DNA of 6,534 bases from Lachnospiraceae bacterium UBA3821. GTDB lineage: Bacteria > Bacillota > Clostridia > Lachnospirales > Lachnospiraceae. Where the stretch lies: assembly GCA_002368865.1 (NCBI GenBank), contig DFDT01000071.1:1-6534 (forward strand), in the 5' to 3' direction. Positions 1 through 6,249 of the stretch are shown here, piece after piece. The position numbers and the translations under genes were made by a program. The notes under the pieces are model-generated. The model made no database searches and was not told where the DNA came from. It was given only the letters and a program-made list of their open reading frames with translations. Positions within the stretch are counted from its first letter, which is position 1. Each line of letters begins with the position of its first letter.

Positions 1-974
1 CCCCGCCCGATCATGCACCGGGCAAGATCTTCAAATATGATACTTCCTCCGCCCACACCATGGCGGCGCTGGTAAAAAAACTGACCGACAAGGGCGTACT
101 GGATTATCTGCGGGATGTGTATCTTGACCGCATCGGTTTCTCTCAGGATGCCTTCGTCTTAAAAGATCCCTTCGGTTCCGAGATCGGCGGTTCCGGCATG
201 GTTGCTTATCCAAACGACCTGCTCGTCACCGCAAAGCTTCTGCTCTCTCTGTATAAGGGAACCTGGGAGAAGGATTATCCGAATCTGGAAGACTGTGCCG
301 ACAGCATTTATGACCGCTCCTTCTGGGAACGTTATGCAGCTTATATTCGCGAAGCAATGACCTATCACACCTCCAACCGGCACGACGCCAAGACCCTTGA
401 TGAAGGTCAGGGATACGGCTACCAGTTCTGGATGCTGCAGGACGGCGGCATCATGATGTACGGCATGGGTGGACAATACCTGGCAATCTATCCCGACATT
501 GACCTGATCTTCATTACCACCGCGGATACCCAGTCCATTCAGGGCGGTACCCAGTATATTCTGGATGAGTTCCATCGGATTGCCGTAGAGCTGGGTGCTT
601 CCAAGTCTCCCGCCTGCGACGGCTCAGCTGACCGGTGCACTTACTCAGATGCACCTGTACCGCTCCGCGCCAACGGTGCCGGGTTCAAGTCCTTCCAGCT
701 GACGCAAAAGGAGTTGATCCTTGTCGGCGCAGAACACACCTTCCACATTCCTTATGCACTGGATGCTTATGTGGAATGCAGGGATCCCAAATATCAGCAG
801 ATGCTGTTTACCAAGGGATTTCCTCAGGCTGACGGCAGCATGTATCTGCACACCCAGATCCTGGACGACTATGTGGGCGCCATTCATTTTGTCATAAAAG
901 ACAACATGATCTACATGCGCAAGGTGGAAGAAAGCCTGTATAAAGAATTCAACGGTTTCTTCACCGGCGAATAA
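1..974 (+). CDS. Serine hydrolase, beta-lactamase/PBP-like fold (5' end outside window)
   Basis: This is the C-terminal 323 residues of a serine hydrolase of the beta-lactamase-related (class C/PBP-like) family. The frame is open from base 3 to the TAA at 972-974 and continues through the left edge. The ATG at 60 is internal, because recognisable family sequence lies before it. Seen: a Tyr-Asp-Thr at 36-44 within FKYDTSSAHT, where the family's second active-site motif (YxN/YxS) falls; then the helix ALVKKLTDKGVLDYL, typical of the region after it; and GMGGQ at 462-476, at the place of the third (HTG/KTG-like) motif, followed by the strand YLAIYPDIDLIFITT. The nucleophile motif SxxK must lie upstream and cannot be checked. 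After about base 600 comes a separate beta-rich C-terminal extension, ending in a strand pair around VGAIHFVIKDNMIYMRK. Substrate is unknown; relatives include peptidases, esterases and beta-lactamases, and resistance should not be inferred. It is the only + strand gene and converges on the lipoprotein gene. Confidence 0.85.
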   Translation, partial: PPDHAPGKIFKYDTSSAHTMAALVKKLTDKGVLDYLRDVYLDRIGFSQDAFVLKDPFGSEIGGSGMVAYPNDLLVTAKLLLSLYKGTWEKDYPNLEDCADSIYDRSFWERYAAYIREAMTYHTSNRHDAKTLDEGQGYGYQFWMLQDGGIMMYGMGGQYLAIYPDIDLIFITTADTQSIQGGTQYILDEFHRIAVELGASKSPACDGSADRCTYSDAPVPLRANGAGFKSFQLTQKELILVGAEHTFHIPYALDAYVECRDPKYQQMLFTKGFPQADGSMYLHTQILDDYVGAIHFVIKDNMIYMRKVEESLYKEFNGFFTGE

Positions 975-985
975 AAAGAATTGCA

Positions 986-1020
986 AAAGGGGAATGTACC
1001 CATCCGGTACGCTCCCCTTT
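986..1020. terminator. Two-way intrinsic terminator between convergent genes
   Basis: AAAGGGGA (986-993) pairs with TCCCCTTT (1013-1020), and GTACC (996-1000) pairs with GGTAC (1006-1010). A two-base internal mismatch lies between the helices and the loop is CATCC. On the + strand the stem ends in TTT and is followed by a T-rich stretch, 11 bases after the serine hydrolase stop. On the minus strand it ends in TTT followed by TGCAATTCTTTTT, 35 bases after the lipoprotein stop. Its position between two converging genes fits shared termination in both directions. Confidence 0.85.
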
Positions 1021-1055
1021 GTCTTTGTGCTATTCTATTTTCCTAACCGGACCTC

Positions 1056-2459
1056 TTATCTCACATTATCATTGACCGAACACTTTTCCAGCGTAACGGA
1101 ATAATCCGAAAACTTCGTGTAGCTGTTATTGGAAAAATCGCAATTTCGGAATGTCACATCTCCGTATTCTTCACCAAGCCATACAAAGATGCCCTCGGAA
1201 TTCTGAGAAGACACATTGTCATGGATCTTACAATCCTCAAACACCACACCGTACACGCTCCACAGATCAAACATAGCCATATCCTCGGAATCCCGCATCT
1301 CACAGTTCTTGAAAAGCGCATCGTTTATGTTTGACAGGGAAACCAGACCGTAGGTACACTCATAGATCTCCGTATCGGTAACGTTCATAAAGGAGCAGCT
1401 GTTTGCCTGCACGCCATAAGTACCGCTGCCGTACAGTTTGCAGTTTTCAATCGTAATACCGCCGACTCCGTTATAATCCAGCACACTTCCCGAGCAATAG
1501 CCGGGCTCCACATCATGTCCCACTGTCAGTCCGCGCAGCGTCACATTATTGCTGTATTCAAAAGCGAGCACCGGTATGTACGGGTCTGCAACACAGATGA
1601 GCACCTCCGCCCCGTCTTTCGCCTCAAGGCACAGATTGGATGCCGTGATATGATACTCGCCATATTCCATGTTCACATAAGGATTGTTCAATTTCTCAAA
1701 CGAAATATCCGTAAAATCATAGGTTCCCGCTTCCAAAATTATCTTCGTGTTATTAGCGATGTTCTTCAGCAGATCCTGTGCATCGGATACCGTGACCGTC
1801 TTAAAATAGCGCAGTTCCTCCGGATTCTCCAATCTCGGGGAATCCTTTCTCAGATAGACAGACCGGGTCTCATTCCTGTAATAATAGTAGTCCTCACTCA
1901 TCTCATCCGGATCTGTCTCATAAGCTTCATATCTGACCAGCGTATCCGCATCCGTCAGTGTGATGATTTTCTCCTCATCATCGTCAAACGGCATGGAAAG
2001 CGCATAGCTCCAGTCCGAATTTTCACACCCCTCATAGGCAGGTTCCGGTCGATAGATCAATTCATTTCCGTAAAACCTGTCCACTCCCATTTCGTAGGTG
2101 TTTTTGTAATCCGCAACCAGCTTCTCTCCATCCTTGCGGATTCGAAGTTCCGATTCCGGCGCATAATAGTCATCACACATGGTGACATATTCATAGGGCT
2201 CTTCCTCTTCATACACACTGCGGTGAATCTGATATACCATCACCCATTCGCCCAAAATGCCGTCAGTATTTGCAGGTGCGCCGTCATTTTCCGATGTACC
2301 GACAGTCTTCTCCGCCGTCTCGCCGCTCTCCTGCACCGTACTTTCTGAAACGCCCTGCGACACATTTCCCACAGGCTCTCCCGCAACACCGCAGGCCGCA
2401 AACTGCAGTACCATGATTCCCACTGTCGCATACGATAATATTCTCTTGAAATGCGTCAA
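1056..2459 (-). CDS. Surface lipoprotein with lipocalin-like region and C-terminal parallel beta-helix
   Basis: A 467-residue exported lipoprotein. The start is a TTG at 2459, chosen because GGAGGGGG lies nine bases upstream and because it gives a complete lipoprotein signal peptide: Lys-5/Arg-6, a hydrophobic core, and a lipobox LQFAAC with the lipidated cysteine at 23. Residues 24-66 are a Ser/Glu/Thr-rich linker. Residues about 67-205 begin with GILGEW and read as short alternating strands (ELRIRKDGEKLVADY, IITLTDADTLVRYE, RSVYLRK), suggesting a lipocalin-like barrel; this is an inference from pattern. Residues about 218-467 are a right-handed parallel beta-helix of the pectate-lyase-like type, with recurring coils such as ITIENCKLYGSG, ALFKNCEMRD, VVFEDCKIHDN and VTFRNCDFSNN, and cysteines at 340, 386, 410, 440 and 460. 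No lyase active site is recognised. The helix could bind or process a polysaccharide, or be purely structural. It is the last gene before the terminator and follows the FakA-like gene by 27 bases, so it is probably co-transcribed with it. Confidence 0.85.
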   Translation of the reverse strand: MTHFKRILSYATVGIMVLQFAACGVAGEPVGNVSQGVSESTVQESGETAEKTVGTSENDGAPANTDGILGEWVMVYQIHRSVYEEEEPYEYVTMCDDYYAPESELRIRKDGEKLVADYKNTYEMGVDRFYGNELIYRPEPAYEGCENSDWSYALSMPFDDDEEKIITLTDADTLVRYEAYETDPDEMSEDYYYYRNETRSVYLRKDSPRLENPEELRYFKTVTVSDAQDLLKNIANNTKIILEAGTYDFTDISFEKLNNPYVNMEYGEYHITASNLCLEAKDGAEVLICVADPYIPVLAFEYSNNVTLRGLTVGHDVEPGYCSGSVLDYNGVGGITIENCKLYGSGTYGVQANSCSFMNVTDTEIYECTYGLVSLSNINDALFKNCEMRDSEDMAMFDLWSVYGVVFEDCKIHDNVSSQNSEGIFVWLGEEYGDVTFRNCDFSNNSYTKFSDYSVTLEKCSVNDNVR

Positions 2460-2468
2460 AGTATTTAT

Positions 2469-2476
2469 CCCCCTCC
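2469..2476 (-). promoter_or_regulatory. Ribosome binding site supporting a TTG start (lipoprotein)
   Basis: GGAGGGGG on the minus strand, with nine bases between it and the TTG at 2457-2459. No ATG or GTG in this frame sits at a suitable distance. The first in-frame ATG is codon 16, in the middle of the signal peptide, so the TTG is the credible start. Confidence 0.75.
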
Positions 2477-2486
2477 GTATGTATCC

Positions 2487-2780
2487 TTAACCTTGCATTC
2501 CTGCAGACTGTCTGATCATATCCTCTACCACAATGTCATAGATCTCGCCCACCGAACTGCAATACTCTAAGACCTTCCACGGCTCATTAGTATGAAAATG
2601 GATCTTTACCAGTTCCTCATCCCCTGCTGCGATCAGGGAATTGCCCTCTATATGTCCTCTGATATAGTCCGCGATCTCGTCCTCATCCAGATCCTCGTCC
2701 CTGCGGTCTATGAGAAGCTGTGTATCATAGCGATACGCAAACTGATCGTCCTCTGCATCAATACTTTGAATCGGTTCCAT
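2487..2780 (-). CDS. Stand-alone FakA middle-domain protein (DAK1_2-like), 97 aa
   Basis: A small soluble acidic protein that I recognise as similar to the middle part of fatty acid kinase FakA (YloV), the region just after its ATP-binding DhaL/DAK2 domain. Matching points are FAYRYDTQLLI at residues 14-24 (FakA: FGYCTEF...), an acidic helix (DEDEIADYIRGHIEG), then GNSLIAAGDEELVKIHFHT with His-61 and His-63 (FakA: ...VKVHVHT), and EPWKVLEYCSSVGEI. The kinase domain and the C-terminal FakB-binding part are both absent. In FakA a cysteine follows the Tyr of the first motif; here it is Asp-19. The gene does not look like debris: it has an ATG, AAGGAGG eight bases upstream, a promoter of its own and a clean TAA. 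Similar short proteins are, from memory, annotated in clostridia as 'kinase to dihydroxyacetone kinase', a name that misleads because no kinase domain is present. Function is unknown; a metal- or ligand-binding partner of a fatty-acid or DAK-type kinase is possible. Confidence 0.8.
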   Translation of the reverse strand: MEPIQSIDAEDDQFAYRYDTQLLIDRRDEDLDEDEIADYIRGHIEGNSLIAAGDEELVKIHFHTNEPWKVLEYCSSVGEIYDIVVEDMIRQSAGMQG

Positions 2781-2788
2781 TTATGAAT

Positions 2789-2795
2789 CCTCCTT
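2789..2795 (-). promoter_or_regulatory. Ribosome binding site of the FakA-like gene
   Basis: AAGGAGG on the minus strand, eight bases before the ATG at 2778-2780. This near-perfect site argues that the short gene is translated on its own merit and is not a leftover of a longer kinase gene. Confidence 0.75.
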
Positions 2796-2812
2796 ATCAG
2801 CTTATTTTTATA

Positions 2813-2841
2813 AATATATCATGTAACTTCCGGCATGTAAA
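2813..2841 (-). promoter_or_regulatory. Sigma-A-type promoter for the FakA-like/lipoprotein unit
   Basis: On the minus strand TTTACA (2836-2841, one mismatch to TTGACA) is followed after exactly 17 bases by TATATT (2813-2818, one mismatch to TATAAT). Initiation would fall near 2805, leaving a leader of about 25 bases that contains the AAGGAGG site. The whole promoter fits in the 66-base gap after the sulP stop. No terminator hairpin is seen in that gap, so read-through from sulP may add to its output. Confidence 0.65.
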
Positions 2842-2846
2842 GTGGA

Positions 2847-4502
2847 TTACGCTGCCAGCTCCGTCGCCCGCTTCAGCGCCTCATCGATATGGGAGCAGAA
2901 ATTCTCCGCACCCACCTTCTCTACAAATCCGGCTTTTTTCATCACCTTCATAGGCTGCTCGTTCACATGGGATAATACCAGCTGGATATTCAATTTCTTA
3001 CAGGATTCCAGAAGCTGCTCCAGATTGTGCATCGCTGTCGCATCAATGGCGCTCACGCTTCTCATGCGCAGCACCAGACAGTTCACCTTCTCATCCAGAG
3101 AGATCTTCAATATCTTGTCAGCCGCACCGAAAAACAGCGGTCCGCTGATCTCATACACCAGCGTATGCTCCGGCACCTTACGCAAGGAGATGCTGTCCAC
3201 GTCATTCTCATCATCCTCCACATACTTCCAGCCCTCCACTTCCGTCACATCGCTCATGCGCTTCATAAACAGGATCGCCGCCAGCACAATGCCCACCTCG
3301 ATGGCAATCACCAGATCAAAGATCACCGTCAGTCCAAAGGTCAGCACCAATACCAGAATATCACTCTTCGGCGCCGTCTTGCACAGATTCAGGAATTTCC
3401 GCCACTCCGACATATTATAAGCCACCATGAACAGAATGGCTGCAATAGCGGGCATGGGAATCAGCGCCGCATAAGGCATCAATATCACCAAAATTAACAA
3501 TAAGGTTACCGCATGCACCATACCGGCAATCGGAGTACGCCCGCCGTTTTTGATATTGGCCGCCGTTCTCGCGATGGCGCCTGTGGCCGGGATTCCGCCG
3601 AACAATGCCGATGCGATATTTCCCGCTCCCTGTGCGATCAGTTCCATATTGGAGCGATGCCTGGAGTTGATCATACTGTCCGCCACCACGCAGGAAAGCA
3701 ATGATTCAATCGCCGCCAGGATTGCGATCGTAAAGGCATCCGGCAGCACGGTCCGCACCAGCTTCACACTGATCGCGGGCATGGAAAATGCCGGCAGCTT
3801 ATTGGAAATCTCATACAGGTCCCCGATGGTATTCACCTGCATATGAAATCCCTTCACCATGGCAATGCTCACGATCACCGCGATCAAAGAAGGCGGAATC
3901 TTCTTGAAAAATCCCGGCAGATAATTCCATCCGATCAGGATCACCATGCATACCACGCCCACAATGACAGCCTGATAATTGATGGTAGGCCAAAAGATGA
4001 TCACAGCCTTCAGTTTATCGATCGTTTCAATCAACGGTTCCTCACTTATGATCTTAAGCCCTAAAAAATCCTTAATCTGTCCCACAAAAATTGTAACTGC
4101 AATCCCCGTGGTAAACCCGGTCGTGATCGTATAGGGAATAAACTTGATCAGATTACCCATGCGGAATAATCCCATCAGTACCAGCAGAATTCCCGCCATG
4201 ACCGTCGCCAACGCCAGACCTTCCATTCCATTCTCTGCCACAATCCCTGCCACGATGGTCGCAAACGCCGCTGTGGGTCCCGCGATCTGTACGCGGCTTC
4301 CACCCAAAAATGAGATCACAAATCCAGCCACGATTGCCGTATAAATGCCCTTCTCCGGCGTTACACCGGAGGCTAACGCCAACGCAATCGACAACGGCAG
4401 GGCAATGATCGCCACAATGATCCCCGCCACAATATCCTTGACCAATTGCTCTTTCGTGTACCCTTTCATGACTGAAAATAGCTTCGGTTTTAACTTATCC
4501 AT
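2847..4502 (-). CDS. SulP-family anion transporter with C-terminal STAS domain
   Basis: A 551-residue inner-membrane transporter of the SulP (SLC26) family, of usual bacterial length. Residues about 20-415 are the hydrophobic transport domain, with family landmarks in order: LPLSIALALASGVTPEKG (35-52), the helix-break motif QIAGPTAAFATIV (72-84), FIPYTITTGFTTGIAV (121-136), IESLLSCVVADSM (265-277) with an acidic Glu-266, and the signature GGIPATGAIARTAANIKNGG (302-321) followed by RTP. Residues about 437-545 are a cytoplasmic STAS domain, with GPLFFGAADKI (454-464) and SAIDATAMHNLEQLL (484-498); Asp-487/Thr-489 sit where anti-sigma-factor antagonists carry their conserved Asp and phosphorylated Ser/Thr. 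Family substrates include sulfate, bicarbonate and dicarboxylates; the sequence does not decide which. No sulfate-assimilation or carbonic-anhydrase gene is nearby to help. It starts 6 bases after the HD-GYP stop, with AAGGAG (4512-4517) overlapping the end of that gene, so expression is probably coupled. Confidence 0.93.
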   Translation of the reverse strand: MDKLKPKLFSVMKGYTKEQLVKDIVAGIIVAIIALPLSIALALASGVTPEKGIYTAIVAGFVISFLGGSRVQIAGPTAAFATIVAGIVAENGMEGLALATVMAGILLVLMGLFRMGNLIKFIPYTITTGFTTGIAVTIFVGQIKDFLGLKIISEEPLIETIDKLKAVIIFWPTINYQAVIVGVVCMVILIGWNYLPGFFKKIPPSLIAVIVSIAMVKGFHMQVNTIGDLYEISNKLPAFSMPAISVKLVRTVLPDAFTIAILAAIESLLSCVVADSMINSRHRSNMELIAQGAGNIASALFGGIPATGAIARTAANIKNGGRTPIAGMVHAVTLLLILVILMPYAALIPMPAIAAILFMVAYNMSEWRKFLNLCKTAPKSDILVLVLTFGLTVIFDLVIAIEVGIVLAAILFMKRMSDVTEVEGWKYVEDDENDVDSISLRKVPEHTLVYEISGPLFFGAADKILKISLDEKVNCLVLRMRSVSAIDATAMHNLEQLLESCKKLNIQLVLSHVNEQPMKVMKKAGFVEKVGAENFCSHIDEALKRATELAA

Positions 4503-4508
4503 TGTATT

Positions 4509-6227
4509 TTACTCCTTCCCTTTCCCATAATACTCCTCAAGTCTCGGTCTCGCTTTCTCATAAGCGGATCTGAGTCCCGGATCAAACTGCGTCCCCATGC
4601 CTTCCATGATGATGCGATCTGCCTTTTCAAAATCAAAGGCTTCCTTGTAAACACGCTTACTCACAAGTGCGTCATATACATCCGCTATCGCCATGATCCT
4701 TGCCTCTATCGGAATCTGCTCTCCCTTGAGCCCTTCCGGATATCCGGAGCCGTCCCACCTCTCATGATGATAATGAGCCACATTCTCCGCCACCGTTTTA
4801 AAGGACTCATCATCCGTATGGAGGAGTATCTCATGTATGACTCTTGCCCCCTCCGCCGCATGCTGCTTCATTTTCTCATATTCTTCGTCCGTAAACCTCC
4901 CCGGCTTCCGGAGCACGGCATCATCCACAGCGATCTTACCCAGATCATGCATCGGAGCTGCTTTGATCACATCCTTACAGAATTCCGGAGACAACGCAAG
5001 TACACCCTCTTTTGTGATCTCATCTATGAGGATCCGGACGCCCTCGCTTGTCCGCTTGATATGTCCGCCGGTAGAATTGTCCCTGCTTTCAACCATCATC
5101 GCGAGACTCATGATCAGGTTATCATGCATTTCAACAATATACCGGGTTTTCTCCTCCACATCATTCTGCAGTTTTTCATTATAGGTATCTATCAGCTGAA
5201 TGTATTTCCTGTTTGCCGTATCATCCATGAAAGTTACAATGTATCCCCGCCTGCGGTTCCCGACATAAAGGAAATTAACTGTCACATTGTAAATCCTTTC
5301 TTCACAAGCAACGTTGTCCAGACTGTGCACCGTATATATAAATTGGTTCTTTTCGGGATGCTCTTTGAAACTGTCCAGATAATGACGCATCCTTTTATGG
5401 GACGATTTATCCCCAAACCTCTCGTCAACTGCAATATCCGCAAGTTCCGGCATAAGCTTCTTTGCAATATCGTTGCTCCCCAGGTACCGAAGCTTAAAGT
5501 CAAAGGATGCATATCCAACCTTCTGTTCCTGTATATAAGAATCAATCACCGTATTGCTCACATCATACAGATTTACCCTGTGTGCGATGAGAAGGTAAAT
5601 AAATTCCGCGATCACATAACCTGACGAGACAAGATCAATATTGCTGCCCAAAGCCTTAAGGACAATAAAATAATCCAACACACACACGATGTCAGGGATC
5701 ACAAGCAAAATCAGTATATATCTCGGTATCTCTTTCTTTTTGATCCATGAATATACGATCGTGATAATCCCCGTCAGGAAAAACAGACACACTAAACAGT
5801 AAAAAATCGTGTGCATAAATCCATATTCTCTGACAAGAATCGGCTTTCCATCCACAATTTGAAACGAAACGCTTTTGTAAAAATAATCCTTATGTCCTAT
5901 GGTAAGGACTGCTGCGTAAACCATGGCACAGACACCAAACATCAATGTCCGCAGCCAGTTTGGGATACAGATCTGGCACAGATTAAAGATACTGAACATA
6001 ATGAACAATTGCAGAAAGCTGCCACCTATGTACATAATCTGCTGCGATGTGATCGCTCCATCCAGCGTTCCTGTGGTTGACGACAGAAAATAGCCCAGAC
6101 AGGCAATCGGCACAAGCGTGAAAATCATGGTAAAATTGACATCAAAGTGCTTGTGCCACATATAAATGTAGATTGCAGCACACAGAAGCGAGACTATAAA
6201 TACAACGCCGTAAAATACTGATTCCAA
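4509..6227 (-). CDS. 7TM-PAS-like-HD-GYP membrane signalling protein (predicted cyclic-di-GMP phosphodiesterase)
   Basis: A 572-residue receptor-type protein. Residues 1-218 hold about seven membrane segments (near 5-23, 32-49, 66-86, 92-111, 137-158, 169-190 and 200-216), resembling the 7TM sensor module found before histidine kinases and cyclases; the loop at about 112-136 would face outside. Residues about 230-340 look like a divergent PAS domain (VGYASFDFKLRYLGSND... to GYIVTFMDDTANRKY), then a helical linker at 341-370. Residues about 375-565 are an HD-GYP domain with all landmark residues: ESRD (380-383), GGHIKR with His-389, HDLGK (427-431), His-456, HHERWDGSGYP (487-497), IADVYDAL with Asp-516, and GTQFDP (545-550). 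HD-GYP domains hydrolyse cyclic-di-GMP (some also cGAMP) using bound metals; the intact site predicts activity, and the 7TM/PAS part predicts control by an outside or membrane signal, ligand unknown. The start is TTG with GGAGG nine bases upstream. It lies 22 bases after miaB and 6 before sulP. Confidence 0.93.
   Translation of the reverse strand: MESVFYGVVFIVSLLCAAIYIYMWHKHFDVNFTMIFTLVPIACLGYFLSSTTGTLDGAITSQQIMYIGGSFLQLFIMFSIFNLCQICIPNWLRTLMFGVCAMVYAAVLTIGHKDYFYKSVSFQIVDGKPILVREYGFMHTIFYCLVCLFFLTGIITIVYSWIKKKEIPRYILILLVIPDIVCVLDYFIVLKALGSNIDLVSSGYVIAEFIYLLIAHRVNLYDVSNTVIDSYIQEQKVGYASFDFKLRYLGSNDIAKKLMPELADIAVDERFGDKSSHKRMRHYLDSFKEHPEKNQFIYTVHSLDNVACEERIYNVTVNFLYVGNRRRGYIVTFMDDTANRKYIQLIDTYNEKLQNDVEEKTRYIVEMHDNLIMSLAMMVESRDNSTGGHIKRTSEGVRILIDEITKEGVLALSPEFCKDVIKAAPMHDLGKIAVDDAVLRKPGRFTDEEYEKMKQHAAEGARVIHEILLHTDDESFKTVAENVAHYHHERWDGSGYPEGLKGEQIPIEARIMAIADVYDALVSKRVYKEAFDFEKADRIIMEGMGTQFDPGLRSAYEKARPRLEEYYGKGKE
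4512..4517 (-). promoter_or_regulatory. sulP ribosome binding site at the HD-GYP stop codon
   Basis: AAGGAG on the minus strand, nine bases before the sulP ATG at 4500-4502. The HD-GYP stop (4509-4511) lies between this site and the ATG, so ribosomes finishing the HD-GYP gene uncover and pass over the sulP start signal. This arrangement favours translational coupling and fixed relative output of the two proteins. Confidence 0.75.
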
Positions 6228-6236
6228 TTTTTGTTA

Positions 6237-6241
6237 CCTCC
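6237..6241 (-). promoter_or_regulatory. Ribosome binding site supporting a TTG start (HD-GYP gene)
   Basis: GGAGG, within AAAGGGAGGTAA on the minus strand, nine bases before the TTG at 6225-6227. The next in-frame ATG is codon 23, after the first membrane helix, so starting there would delete a transmembrane segment. The site lies in the 22-base gap after miaB. Confidence 0.75.
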
Positions 6242-6249
6242 CTTTATTC

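Noticed and set aside
60..62. ATG at 60 as the start of the serine hydrolase
   Set aside because: Bases 3-59 in the same frame encode family sequence, including the Tyr-Asp-Thr motif at 36-44, so this methionine is internal and the gene begins left of the window.
1..974. Antibiotic-resistance beta-lactamase
   Set aside because: The visible motifs (Tyr-Asp-Thr and GMGGQ) and the long C-terminal extension fit the broad serine hydrolase family rather than a class A, C or D resistance enzyme, and the SxxK motif is not in view.
1515..2348. Long open frame of 277 codons on the + strand, antisense to the lipoprotein gene
   Set aside because: It lies wholly inside a well-supported gene on the other strand, its Arg/Ile-rich composition fits no domain I know, and the opposite frame has a lipobox, beta-helix repeats and a ribosome binding site.
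2781..2846. Remains of a DhaL kinase domain upstream of the FakA-like gene, which would make it a pseudogene
   Set aside because: The gap is AT-rich, holds a good promoter and ribosome binding site, and shows no DhaL-like coding in any frame.
2842..3497. Overlapping + strand open frames opposite the STAS part of sulP
   Set aside because: They are low-complexity Ser- or His/Gln-rich reads caused by the codon use of the real gene on the minus strand.
4764..5624. Open frame of 286 codons on the + strand, antisense to the HD-GYP gene
   Set aside because: The minus strand carries unmistakable HD-GYP motifs across this stretch; the + frame shows no motif or credible start context.
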